DNA from: Chryseobacterium formosum
Lineage (GTDB): Bacteria; Bacteroidota; Bacteroidia; Flavobacteriales; Weeksellaceae
Assembly (NCBI RefSeq): GCF_026460885.1
Contig: NZ_JAOVZW010000018.1
Coordinates: 62,001 to 126,000 of the forward strand
DNA length: 64,000 bases
Reading direction: 5' to 3'
The position numbers were made by a program, and so were the translations under genes. Shown here one piece after another: positions 39,679 through 48,023 of the stretch; position 1 is the first letter of the stretch, and each line of letters opens with the position of its first letter. A model generated the notes under the pieces. The model was not told the origin of the DNA, searched no databases, and worked only from the letters and a program-made list of their open reading frames with translations.

Positions 39679-40416
39679 ATGAAATCTTACAGCATCTTAC
39701 TTTTTCTGTTAGTTTTAATTAATTGCAAGAAAGAGCAAGAACCAAAAGTTTTTGAATATACAACAGAAACTGTTGATAAAAATATTGTCCAAGAATTAAA
39801 ACAAATAAAAAGCTGGAAACCTTACGGCTTACTTTTTCAAGATGAAAAATATGAAGTATGGAATAGTTGTTCTGGAGAATGGGGCGGAACCATTTATTTT
39901 AAAAATAAACACAATGGAGAAATTTGCCATGCACGTTCTACTTGTGCCGTTTCAGTAAATAAAATCAATGGCAAATATTATATTTCTAATACTTTGGCTC
40001 ATTTATATGAAAGTTCTTCTGTTTTAGAAATAACAAATCCTGAAAAATTAGAACTTACATCAAAATTACCACTCTTTCATCCTGAAATACTAACTAGAGA
40101 ATACGAAGCTGAAACCGATTTAGGAACAACAAGAATTGCAGATTCTACCGGAGTGATTATTCTTACAAGTTTTTCCTACAAAGACAAACTCTATTCAGTG
40201 ATAAAAGACATTACGGACGAATCACTTACCATTTCTGAGATTAAAAACAATAAGTTTAAAACGGTTCAAACATTGGATGGATTAATTTTAAACGACTCAC
40301 CACAGATTTTAAAAGAATCAGAAAATCATCAAAAAATTTATTTTCAAAATCCCACATCTGGAGTTTTAGATATTAAAGACAACAAAATAAAATTTACATT
40401 TTACAAAAATAACTGA
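39679..40416 (+). CDS. Predicted lipoprotein, unknown function
   Basis: About 245 residues from MKSYSILLFLLVLINCKKEQ, lipobox LINC (Cys16). A TTG two codons upstream is open but unlikely. The mature part looks like an all-beta propeller-type or WD-like protein: YEVWNSCSGEWGGTIYFKNK, HGEICHARSTCAVSVNKINGK-like segments, YYISNTLAHLYESSSVLEIT and a repeated pattern of short strands. Follows the YCII gene by 11 bases, so probably co-transcribed. Confidence 0.65.
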   Translation: MKSYSILLFLLVLINCKKEQEPKVFEYTTETVDKNIVQELKQIKSWKPYGLLFQDEKYEVWNSCSGEWGGTIYFKNKHNGEICHARSTCAVSVNKINGKYYISNTLAHLYESSSVLEITNPEKLELTSKLPLFHPEILTREYEAETDLGTTRIADSTGVIILTSFSYKDKLYSVIKDITDESLTISEIKNNKFKTVQTLDGLILNDSPQILKESENHQKIYFQNPTSGVLDIKDNKIKFTFYKNN

Positions 40417-40475
40417 AAATTCAATTTCGCAAATCTTTGAGGTTTTTTCTTATCTTTAAATAAAACTAAACCATC

Positions 40476-41231
40476 ATGAAAACCATCGAAGAAGTTCTGA
40501 AAAAATTAGATGAAATTATTCTCTGGAGCAAAACAAACCAAAGTCCGGTTGGATATTTTGCGTGTACTTACAGAATTATGACTGCTCAGGTTTTGAAAGG
40601 AATTCAGCAGAAAAAATTTGAAGACAATCCGAGAATGACAATGATGGATGTTGCTTTTGCAAGTCGTTATCTTGACGCGTGGGAAAATTATTCTAAAGGT
40701 AGAAAATGCAGCAATTCGTGGTATTTAGCTTTTGAGGCAACAAAAAACAAAGACCTTTTAATTCTTCAGCACATCTTTTTGGGAATAAATGCTCACATCA
40801 ATTTAGATTTGGGAATTTCCGCTGCATCGATTATGCCTTACCGAAAAATCAATCCGCTGAAAACCGATTTTGAAAGAATCAATTCTGTGATTTCTTCGAT
40901 TAATCAAAATGTTCAGGATTCTTTAAATAAAATCTGCTATCCCGTCAATCTCATCGACAAACTTTCAAACGGAAAAGACAATGCAGTTTTAGATTTTGCC
41001 ATTTCAAAAGCTAGAGATACTTCCTGGGCAACCGCAGTAATTTCTTCAAATACTCCAAATTTTCTGAAAGATTCGGTTATCCATATTGTAGATTACGCAG
41101 CAGCGAAAGTTGCTTCACAGATTTTAAATCCGAAATTACTTTCATCATCTTTAGCAAAAGAATTAAAGAAATGCGAAAGCAATGATGTTGTGAAAAATAT
41201 TGAGATTTTAGAACAAACGAAGACAACTTAA
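40476..41231 (+). CDS. DUF5995 family protein
   Basis: 251 residues, no signal peptide, mostly helical. The N-terminal region reads LDEIILWSKTNQSPVGYFAC and FACTYRIMTAQVLKGI; HIFLGINAHINLDLGISAAS carries conserved His/Asn/Asp residues typical of DUF5995. Function unknown in the family; a metal site is conceivable from HIFLGINAHINLD. Stands alone on the plus strand. Confidence 0.75.
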   Translation: MKTIEEVLKKLDEIILWSKTNQSPVGYFACTYRIMTAQVLKGIQQKKFEDNPRMTMMDVAFASRYLDAWENYSKGRKCSNSWYLAFEATKNKDLLILQHIFLGINAHINLDLGISAASIMPYRKINPLKTDFERINSVISSINQNVQDSLNKICYPVNLIDKLSNGKDNAVLDFAISKARDTSWATAVISSNTPNFLKDSVIHIVDYAAAKVASQILNPKLLSSSLAKELKKCESNDVVKNIEILEQTKTT

Positions 41232-41290
41232 TTTATCAACATTAAGGTTTTCCTCAAAGAAGCTATTTTATTGTTTTGTAATTTTGAAAA

Positions 41291-42646
41291 ATGGAAATCA
41301 CTTATCTTATCATCGGATGTTTTGCCGGAGGAATTGTCGGAGCTATTATTATTTACTTTGTTTTGAAATCTACGATGATTTCAAGAAACTCTTATGATGA
41401 AATAAATAATTCCCATATTAAATCAAATGCAGATTTAGAGAATTCCAACACTAAAATTAGGGAATTAGATCAAATTATCAAAAATGAAAAAGAAAACAAT
41501 CTTCAACAATCAGATCTTTTAAATGATTTAAAGGCAGAATTTGCAAAAGTTTCTGCCGAAAATACTTTTCTTAAAGCTCAGAAAGAAGAAACAAAAAGAA
41601 TTCAGGAAGAAGGGAAATTGCAATTTGAAAATTTAGCGAATAAAATTTTAGAGGAGAAAACTGAAAAGTTTACAACACTTAATCAAAATAATTTAAAAAA
41701 CATCCTCGATCCTTTTCAGGAAAAAATAACCGATTTAAAAAACAAGGTTAACGAAGTTTACGAAAAGGAAAACAAAGAACGTTTTTCATTGGGCGAAAAA
41801 GTAAAAGAATTATCCTTACTCAATCAACAAATTTCTGAAGACGCAAAAAAATTAACCCGAGCTTTAAAAGGCGAAAGTAAAACTCAGGGGAATTGGGGAG
41901 AAATGATCCTGGAAAGTATTCTGGAAAAATCTGGCCTGGTAAAGGGAAGAGAATATTTTCTGGAGCATGAACTTAAAGATGAAGACAACAAGGCTTTATT
42001 TTCAGAATTTTCGGGTAAAAAAATGCGTCCGGATGCCGTTGTAAAGTATCCCGACGAGAGAAATGTGATTATTGATTCTAAAGTTTCTCTTACCGCTTTT
42101 ACAGAATTAGTTGACGAAACAGATTCAGATATTTACCAAATCAAAGTGAACCAACATTTGTCTTCTATCAAAACTCACATCAATCAACTAAGTCAAAAAG
42201 CTTACGACGATTATGGAAAATCATTGGACTTCGTAATGATGTTTATTCCGAGCGAACCAGCATATATTGCAGCAATGCAGGCCGACCAAAATCTTTGGAA
42301 TTTTGCTTATGAAAAAAGAATTTTACTTTTAAATCCAAGCAATCTTATTACTTCCTTAAAATTGATTGCTGACCTTTGGAAAAGAGAGTATCAAAACAGA
42401 AACTCTATGGAAATCGCAGATCGTGGAGCAAAGCTGTATGACAAGTTTGCAGGTTTCATAGAAAATCTTGAGAAAGTAGGCAAGAATATCGATCAGGCAA
42501 AAAATGTTTATAATGACGCTTTCAAGCAATTATCAACTGGAAACGACAACTTAATTTCTCAAACCCAAAAACTAAAATCTTTAGGAATTAAAAACAAAAA
42601 AGAGCTTCCACAAAGTCTAATCAACAGTATAAATGAGGATTTATGA
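41291..42646 (+). CDS. rmuC: DNA recombination protein RmuC
   Basis: 451 residues: one N-terminal membrane helix (about 5-26), a long coiled coil (about 35-115 and 140-185), then the RmuC nuclease-like domain: GNWGEMILESILEKSGLVKG, MRPDAVVKYPDERNVIIDSK with the PD...DSK-like core, and AYIAAMQADQNLWNFAYEKR. Limits inversions and rearrangements at short inverted repeats in E. coli. TAATTTTG sits only 5 bases before the ATG, so its role as promoter is doubtful. Confidence 0.95.
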   Translation: MEITYLIIGCFAGGIVGAIIIYFVLKSTMISRNSYDEINNSHIKSNADLENSNTKIRELDQIIKNEKENNLQQSDLLNDLKAEFAKVSAENTFLKAQKEETKRIQEEGKLQFENLANKILEEKTEKFTTLNQNNLKNILDPFQEKITDLKNKVNEVYEKENKERFSLGEKVKELSLLNQQISEDAKKLTRALKGESKTQGNWGEMILESILEKSGLVKGREYFLEHELKDEDNKALFSEFSGKKMRPDAVVKYPDERNVIIDSKVSLTAFTELVDETDSDIYQIKVNQHLSSIKTHINQLSQKAYDDYGKSLDFVMMFIPSEPAYIAAMQADQNLWNFAYEKRILLLNPSNLITSLKLIADLWKREYQNRNSMEIADRGAKLYDKFAGFIENLEKVGKNIDQAKNVYNDAFKQLSTGNDNLISQTQKLKSLGIKNKKELPQSLINSINEDL

Positions 42647-42668
42647 TGGTTAAATGATTTTTAAAAAT

Positions 42669-42676
42669 TATTTTTG
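42669..42676 (+). promoter_or_regulatory. Candidate -7 box for the SpoU methyltransferase gene (TATTTTTG)
   Basis: Matches TAnnTTTG followed by CATC, 30 bases ahead of the ATG at 42706, in the 60-base gap after rmuC. No clear -33 TTG. Confidence 0.5.
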
Positions 42677-42705
42677 CATCAATTATCATTTATTATTCAT
42701 TAATC

Positions 42706-43473
42706 ATGATTATCGAGAGCTTCCAAAACGAAAAGATAAAACACATTACAAAACTTCTTACAGACAACCGATTTAGAAAAAAATCAGTTGTTTTTGTTGT
42801 TGAAGGACAACAAGAAAACGAAAGAGCACAGAAATACGATTTCGAACCAGTTGAGTTTTTTATCTGTGAAAATATTTTCAAAGGAAAACTTCCTACTGAA
42901 AAAACTCATTTTGTAACCGATAAAGTGTATGAAAAAATTGCTTATCGTGGAAGTTCTGAAGGAATCATCGGAATTTACAAAGCTAAAGAATCAAATTTAA
43001 ATGATTTTAAACCTAAAAAAGATTCTACGATCATTATTGTAGAAGGTGTTGAAAAACCAGGAAATTTGGGTGCAATTTTGAGAAGCTGTGAAGCATTTGG
43101 AATTGACGCATTGATTGTTGCGGACGGAAAAACCGATTTTTATAATCCAAATGTTATTCGTTCAAGTGTAGGCTGTCTTTTTGGGATGGAAATTTTTCAG
43201 GGAGAAAATAATGAAGTGTATGAATTCTTACAAAAACAAGATTTCAATATCTACACAACAATAATGGATGAAACTTCCGAAGATTTATACAAAAGGGATT
43301 TCAAGAAACGTTCAGCAGTTTTATTTGGAACAGAACATTCTGGATTAAGTGATTTCTGGTATGGAAAAGGGCAAAATACTTTAATTCCTATGAGCGGAAG
43401 TATTGATTCTTTAAATTTGAGTAATGCCGTTGCAATTACTTGTTACGAAACTTTGAAACAGAAAAAGTCTTAA
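42706..43473 (+). CDS. TrmH/SpoU-family RNA methyltransferase
   Basis: 255 residues: an N-terminal substrate-binding domain (about 1-95) and a SPOUT knot domain. The three SpoU motifs are visible: GVEKPGNLGAILRSCEAFG, FGTEHSGLSDFW, and IPMSGSIDSLNLSNAVAI. Uses S-adenosylmethionine to 2'-O-methylate rRNA or tRNA ribose; the exact nucleotide is not readable. Ends at a terminator shared with the small lipoprotein gene. Confidence 0.92.
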   Translation: MIIESFQNEKIKHITKLLTDNRFRKKSVVFVVEGQQENERAQKYDFEPVEFFICENIFKGKLPTEKTHFVTDKVYEKIAYRGSSEGIIGIYKAKESNLNDFKPKKDSTIIIVEGVEKPGNLGAILRSCEAFGIDALIVADGKTDFYNPNVIRSSVGCLFGMEIFQGENNEVYEFLQKQDFNIYTTIMDETSEDLYKRDFKKRSAVLFGTEHSGLSDFWYGKGQNTLIPMSGSIDSLNLSNAVAITCYETLKQKKS

Positions 43474-43487
43474 GCTTTAAAATTATA

Positions 43488-43530
43488 AGACATAAAAAAA
43501 CCGTCTCACTGAGTGAAACGGTTCTTTTAT
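43488..43530. terminator. Bidirectional terminator
   Basis: AACCGTCTCAC and GTGAAACGGTT pair over 11 bp with one mismatch; an A-run precedes and a TTCTTTTATTTT tract follows. Lies between two convergent genes. Confidence 0.75.
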
Positions 43531-43546
43531 TTTAAGTCGGAGCTGA

Positions 43547-43804
43547 TTAGTGTTTAGCTTCTTCTTTCTTAGCTTCACCTTTAGCAGCTTCAGTAGCAAC
43601 TTTAGCGTCAGCTTTTACTGAATCAACAGCAACATCAGCAGTAGTTTTGATAGAATCTACAGCAGCATCTTTAGTAGAATCGATAGCAGTAACTACTGAA
43701 TCTTTGTTAGCTTCTACAGAATCAGTTGAAGTTGTAGCTTCACCTTTTTTACAAGCAACTAAAGAGATTGCAGCGATAGCAGCTACGAATAATGACTTTT
43801 TCAT
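43547..43804 (-). CDS. Small Ala/Lys/Asp-rich lipoprotein
   Basis: 85 residues; MKKSLFVAAIAAISLVACKK has lipobox LVAC (Cys18). The mature part is low-complexity with heptad-like DSV/DSIK units (TDSV, DSVV, DSIK, DSVKADAK) and an acidic-basic alternating tail. It recalls Lpp-like or late-embryogenesis-type helical periplasmic spacers, but no family is certain. Strong -7 element upstream suggests high expression. Confidence 0.7.
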   Translation of the reverse strand: MKKSLFVAAIAAISLVACKKGEATTSTDSVEANKDSVVTAIDSTKDAAVDSIKTTADVAVDSVKADAKVATEAAKGEAKKEEAKH

Positions 43805-43874
43805 AATAAATTAAATTTAATTTGTTAATATTGTTTTTTTAAATCTTTTTCTCTGTTCGGTTATTTGAACAAGA

Positions 43875-43882
43875 CAAAGGTA
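43875..43882 (-). promoter_or_regulatory. Candidate -7 box (TACCTTTG) of the small lipoprotein gene
   Basis: Matches TAnnTTTG on the minus strand, 71 bases before the ATG. The -33 element is not evident. Confidence 0.5.
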
Positions 43883-43988
43883 TAGCAGATGTAAAATTTG
43901 TTTATGAAAAATAATTGTAATAACTTTGTAAAATAGTTTTACAAATAAGATAAACTGAAAATCAACATTTTAACTACTTTTTTAAAAA

Positions 43989-45155
43989 GTGACAGATCTA
44001 GACCTCTTACATTTTGAGCAACTTAAAAAGGACGTTCAAGCTCAATATTTGAAAGAATATAACCCTTCCTATGATGAAATTTCAAAATGGAAGGGTATTG
44101 ATATTATCTATTTTCAGGAAGACCTTAGAAAAAAGGCTAAAGGTAACATCAGCGAAAAGTCTTTTTACACTTACTTTAAATCTTCTCCGGTTTCAAAATT
44201 ACCACGTATTGACATGCTTAATTTATTGAGTATTTATACGGGTTACAACTCTTGGTACGACTTTAAAAAGAGCCATCTTTTTGCAGGAGAATTATTGACA
44301 GATGATAAAGATTTAAGTGATGATGAAATGAAAGAACTTGAAAAAACAGTTTCAAGCGCATTAAACTTACCTAAAACTGAAGAAGAACCTAAAAAAACAG
44401 AGTTTAAAGCAGAAGAAACTACTATTTTACAAGAAATCAATACTGAAAATCAACACATTGAACAAAATACAATAAATTCAGATATAACTGAAAAATCACA
44501 AATAAAACTGGTAAAAAAGAATTATCAAAGAACCGCTTGGATTGCCGCAACATCAATTTTTGTGGTCTTATTAGGACTTTTAGGTTTCAAAGACGAAATT
44601 TTTCAAAAAAATTACGTGTATTGTTTTACTGATGCTGATAGAAATCTAAGCGTACAAAGAGATATTGAAATAAAAGTTATTAAAGAAAACGAATCTCCTA
44701 TTTTATACAGAATAAAACCAGGTGAATGTTTCAAATACCAAACTAAAGACAAAACGCTGAAAATGCAGATTAGTTCTACGACTTATGAAAATCTTGAAGT
44801 CAACAGAACTCTTGAAAATGCACCTGAACAAGAAACCATTGAGCTAAAACCTGATGATTATAAGATGGCGCTTTATTATTTCTCTATGAAAGACATCAAT
44901 GGAGAAAATTCTGAGGAGTTAATCAAACAAAAAAGAAAACAATTAGAAAATCTTATCAGTAATGAAGCTGTTATTACACAGGTTTATGACAGCGATGTTT
45001 ACGGTTTAGAGTCACTCGACAAACAAAAATACATAACACTAGTAACCACACCTACTACTGCCTTAAAAAACCTTAATGTAATTGAGATGAAAAAAGAAAA
45101 AGGCAAAATAGTATCTATTAAATTCAAAATATCGACCCATGAAAACAGCAAATAA
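43989..45155 (+). CDS. Single-pass membrane protein with N-terminal helical domain, GTG start
   Basis: 388 residues from a GTG at 43989 (no ATG nearby in frame before the conserved-looking N-terminus MTDLDLLHFEQLKKDVQAQY). Order: helical, possibly HTH-like cytosolic domain (about 1-100: ISEKSFYTYFK, LPRIDMLNLLSIYTGYNSWY), a disordered acidic linker (about 105-175), one membrane helix (about 184-200, AWIAATSIFVVLLGLLGF), and a periplasmic beta-rich domain (about 208-385). This topology suits a membrane-anchored regulator or sensor. Its last 17 bases overlap the next lipoprotein gene. Function unknown. Confidence 0.65.
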   Translation: MTDLDLLHFEQLKKDVQAQYLKEYNPSYDEISKWKGIDIIYFQEDLRKKAKGNISEKSFYTYFKSSPVSKLPRIDMLNLLSIYTGYNSWYDFKKSHLFAGELLTDDKDLSDDEMKELEKTVSSALNLPKTEEEPKKTEFKAEETTILQEINTENQHIEQNTINSDITEKSQIKLVKKNYQRTAWIAATSIFVVLLGLLGFKDEIFQKNYVYCFTDADRNLSVQRDIEIKVIKENESPILYRIKPGECFKYQTKDKTLKMQISSTTYENLEVNRTLENAPEQETIELKPDDYKMALYYFSMKDINGENSEELIKQKRKQLENLISNEAVITQVYDSDVYGLESLDKQKYITLVTTPTTALKNLNVIEMKKEKGKIVSIKFKISTHENSK

Positions 45156-45714
45156 ACTATGGATTTTCATCCTATTGATGGGCTTATTTACTTCTTGCGT
45201 AAAGAAAGAAGAACCAACCGTAAGTGATCTTGAAAAATTAAGAACCAGCAATAATACAAAGTCATATCCGGCTGTGCAGATGGACAGCGCTCAGGTAATT
45301 AAAGATATTACCACCCAGAAAGTACAGCAACTGCTTGAACTTTCTACGCTCTATCTTTCAGGAAATAAAAACACAGAGATTGACAATACAATTTACTCTC
45401 AAATGCAGGGATATTTTCATAATCCCGATAGTTTGACGCTTAAACCTTTATTTAGAGAATTAGACAGCTTAAAAGTAAAAACAATCAAGGTTAACAATCT
45501 GCAAGTGTACAAAGAAGTACAGAATCAGGATACTTTGGATCTTGCTAAATTTAACGTAGAATATTTTGACAGTAAAAATAAACCCATCGGAACATTTGAA
45601 AGAAATGCACGTTACACATTGATTTCAAAGGAGAAAAAGGAGTTTAAGTTTTATTTTATCAGCATTTATTCTCAGCCTAAAAAAGACAGCACATCAGTTG
45701 GCGTAACAAGATAA
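45139..45714 (+). CDS. Predicted lipoprotein coupled to the membrane protein, unknown function
   Basis: 191 residues; MKTANKLWIFILLMGLFTSC is a lipoprotein signal with Cys20, followed by VKKEEP. The mature part has a helical segment (about 50-95) and a beta-rich end (YKEVQNQDTLDLAKFNVEYF, KFYFISIYSQP). It starts inside the end of the preceding gene and overlaps the convergent folate gene by 43 bases at its 3' end. Likely the periplasmic partner of the single-pass protein. Confidence 0.68.
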   Translation: MKTANKLWIFILLMGLFTSCVKKEEPTVSDLEKLRTSNNTKSYPAVQMDSAQVIKDITTQKVQQLLELSTLYLSGNKNTEIDNTIYSQMQGYFHNPDSLTLKPLFRELDSLKVKTIKVNNLQVYKEVQNQDTLDLAKFNVEYFDSKNKPIGTFERNARYTLISKEKKEFKFYFISIYSQPKKDSTSVGVTR

Positions 45715-46238
45715 TCTAAGGGAATGTCATTTTTCCAAACATCTTCAACCATAGCTTCGGGGTTAAAATAATTAACTCCGATTTTTTTTGTTTCTTTTGA
45801 AATATTTTCAAAAAAATGATCGTAAAAACCTTTCCCGTAACCTACTCTATTTCCATTAGAATCACAATACAGCAAAGGTGTAATTACAAAATCAAAGTCT
45901 GAAATTTCGGAATCTTCAATAGAAATTGGCTCAGAAATACCCCAACTATTAACTTCAAATTTTGATTCAGTAAAAATTTCGACCGAAATCAATTTTGTAT
46001 CGACGATTTTAGGAACAAAAACCTGAATATTTCGACTTAAAAAATAGTCGATGAAAATCTGTGTTCGTATTTCGTTAAATTTCTCAATTGGAATGAAAAC
46101 ATGTACTTTCTGTCCGGAAATTGGTTTGAAATAATCAATAAAATTTTTAAAAATATTTTCTGAAAGAGAAAAAATCTCATCGGATGATAAAGCTTTTCGT
46201 TTTTGCAGATACAATTTTCTGATTTCAGATTTCTTCAT
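45672..46238 (-). CDS. 5-formyltetrahydrofolate cyclo-ligase
   Basis: About 188 residues from MKKSEIRKLYLQKRKALSSD; a start 13 codons upstream is open but does not fit the family. Converts 5-formyl-THF to 5,10-methenyl-THF with ATP. Signatures: KRKALS near the start, VFIPIEKFNEIRT, FVPKI, and the C-terminal NRVGYGKGFYDHFF nucleotide loop (GYGKGFYD). Overlaps the convergent lipoprotein gene tail to tail by 43 bases. Confidence 0.92.
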   Translation of the reverse strand: MKKSEIRKLYLQKRKALSSDEIFSLSENIFKNFIDYFKPISGQKVHVFIPIEKFNEIRTQIFIDYFLSRNIQVFVPKIVDTKLISVEIFTESKFEVNSWGISEPISIEDSEISDFDFVITPLLYCDSNGNRVGYGKGFYDHFFENISKETKKIGVNYFNPEAMVEDVWKNDIPLDYLVTPTDVLSFLG

Positions 46239-46332
46239 TTTCAAATTTAAAAAAAGTTGCGTTCCTGAGAAACGCAACTTTATAGTTTTAGATGAATAAA
46301 TTTAAATCTATTTTATCCAAATATGTTTAATT

Positions 46333-47691
46333 CTAAAGAATTTTATACATTTTATCTGACAAACGCACTCTAAAAGGAATTTCAAATGTAATTTGATCAC
46401 CGATATTTGCAGTTTCAACAGTATTTCCGTTTACATGAAGCTCAGTAATCGTTAATTCTTGTTCTCCTGTAGTAGATCCTGAAATTAAAACTTTGTCACC
46501 AACAGAAAGCTCTTTTTCAATTAGAAACTGTCCGATTTTAGATTTTGTGTAATAATGTTCAACTTTTCCAACCAAAACTTTCTTAATCTTAATTTTCTGA
46601 CGAATATCTTTTGTTTCAGTTTTTGCCGCCTTTGCTAAAGTCTGAGTTGATAAATCTCCAGAATTTTTAAATGTTAAAGCATCAGATTTACCCTTTCTGA
46701 ATACTTTATTTCCAACTTGCAAGCCTTTTCTTAATCTCAATTGTTCTTCAACAGGTAAATGCGTGATGTCTAAACATTCTGTTGAACAAGTATTTTCCAT
46801 CGCAACTTTACAATCATCACATTGTATAAACAAAAGGTGACAAGCATCATTTGCACAGTTTGTATGATTATCGCAAGGTTTTCCGCATTGGTGGCATTTT
46901 GAAATGATATCGTCTGTAATTCTTTCGCCTAAACGGTGATCAAATACGAAGTTTTTCCCGATAAATTTACTTTCAATATTTTCTTCTTTAATTTGACGGG
47001 TATATTCAATAATTCCGCCTTCTAACTGGAAAACATTTTTAAAACCTTGATGCTTAAAATATGCACTCGCTTTTTCACAACGGATTCCACCGGTGCAATA
47101 CATTAATAAGTTTTTATCTTCTTTAAAATCCTGTAATTGCTCGTTAATAATCGGCAAACTTTCTCTGAAATTTTCAACATCCGGAGTAATTGCTCCTTCA
47201 AAATGCCCAACTTCACTTTCATAATGATTTCTAAAATCTACTACAATCGTGTTTGGATCTTCCAACATATTGTTGAATTCTTGAGCTTTTAAGTGAACTC
47301 CTTTATTGGTTACATCAAAAGTTTCGTCATTCAAACCATCGGCAACAATTTTGTTTCTAACTTTTATTGTTAATTTTAAAAAAGAGTGATTATCCTGCTC
47401 AACTGCCACATTCAAACGAATACCTTTCATAAAATCATAAACTTCTAAAGTCTCTCGGAAAGCTTCAAAATTTTCTGCAGGAATACTCATTTGAGCGTTG
47501 ATACCTTCTTTGGCAACATAAATACGACCGAGTGTATCAAGTGCATTCCAGGCTATAAATAAATCGTTACGGAATTTTTGGGGATCTGAAAGATTGGCAT
47601 ACGCATAGAAAGACAATGTAAGACGTTCCTTACCAGCTTCATCAATAAGTTGAGCTCTTTCTTCTGCGCTTAAGGTGTTGTACAGTTGCAT
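46333..47691 (-). CDS. trhO: tRNA uridine(34) hydroxylase TrhO with a C-terminal beta-barrel extension
   Basis: 452 residues against about 350 in E. coli TrhO (YceA). Order: N-terminal acylphosphatase-like domain (about 20-120, GRIYVAKEGINAQMSIP), rhodanese domain (about 145-235) with active Cys199 in YCTGGIRCEKASAYF, then a Cys-rich zinc-type segment (about 266-306). The family makes 5-hydroxyuridine at tRNA position 34 using O2. Residues about 368-452 are extra: VLVGKVEHYYTKSKIGQFL, VGDKVLISGSTTGEQELTI, a pattern like the C-terminal beta-barrel of U32 peptidase-family proteins such as TrhP. Monocistronic. Confidence 0.93.
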   Translation of the reverse strand: MQLYNTLSAEERAQLIDEAGKERLTLSFYAYANLSDPQKFRNDLFIAWNALDTLGRIYVAKEGINAQMSIPAENFEAFRETLEVYDFMKGIRLNVAVEQDNHSFLKLTIKVRNKIVADGLNDETFDVTNKGVHLKAQEFNNMLEDPNTIVVDFRNHYESEVGHFEGAITPDVENFRESLPIINEQLQDFKEDKNLLMYCTGGIRCEKASAYFKHQGFKNVFQLEGGIIEYTRQIKEENIESKFIGKNFVFDHRLGERITDDIISKCHQCGKPCDNHTNCANDACHLLFIQCDDCKVAMENTCSTECLDITHLPVEEQLRLRKGLQVGNKVFRKGKSDALTFKNSGDLSTQTLAKAAKTETKDIRQKIKIKKVLVGKVEHYYTKSKIGQFLIEKELSVGDKVLISGSTTGEQELTITELHVNGNTVETANIGDQITFEIPFRVRLSDKMYKIL

Positions 47692-47726
47692 GCTATAAAC
47701 GTTTTAAGTGAGAAAAATAATTTTTG

Positions 47727-47734
47727 CAAAGGTA
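47727..47734 (-). promoter_or_regulatory. Candidate -7 box of trhO (TACCTTTG)
   Basis: Minus-strand TACCTTTGC, 35 bases before the trhO ATG, fits TAnnTTTG. The -33 region is not clear. Confidence 0.55.
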
Positions 47735-47973
47735 AGAAAATTTTAAAATGACTTTAGCATGACATGAAGCACATTTTGACATATCTTTCAATCGGAAATT
47801 TAACCTTTTGACACTTTTAGCAATCTATAACTATGACATTTTGTCTTTAATAATTTTTTAAGCAGTGTTAAACTAACAGCAAAATTATTACATAAACTAT
47901 AAAATGGCATAATTGTCGTTAAATTTTAGTTAAAAATGAAACACTTAAGAGTATTTACATACTTATTTAGCAT

Positions 47974-47981
47974 TAAATTTG
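47974..47981 (+). promoter_or_regulatory. Candidate -7 box of the HtrA gene (TAAATTTG)
   Basis: Matches TAnnTTTG, 43 bases ahead of the ATG at 48024. No clear TTG in the -33 position. Confidence 0.55.
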
Positions 47982-48023
47982 TGTAGATAAAAACAACAAT
48001 TAAACAAACAAAGAAGACATACA

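Larger units (their letters stand above)
47692..48023. other. 332-base divergent control region between trhO and degP
   Basis: Contains -7 boxes for both genes and four TGACA boxes (47760, 47777, 47809, 47834), the last forming GACA-TTT-TGTC. No open frame is supported. Confidence 0.6.

Noticed and set aside
41279-41286. TAATTTTG as promoter of rmuC
   Set aside because: Only five bases separate it from the ATG, which would require a leaderless mRNA, and no -33 TTG is in place.
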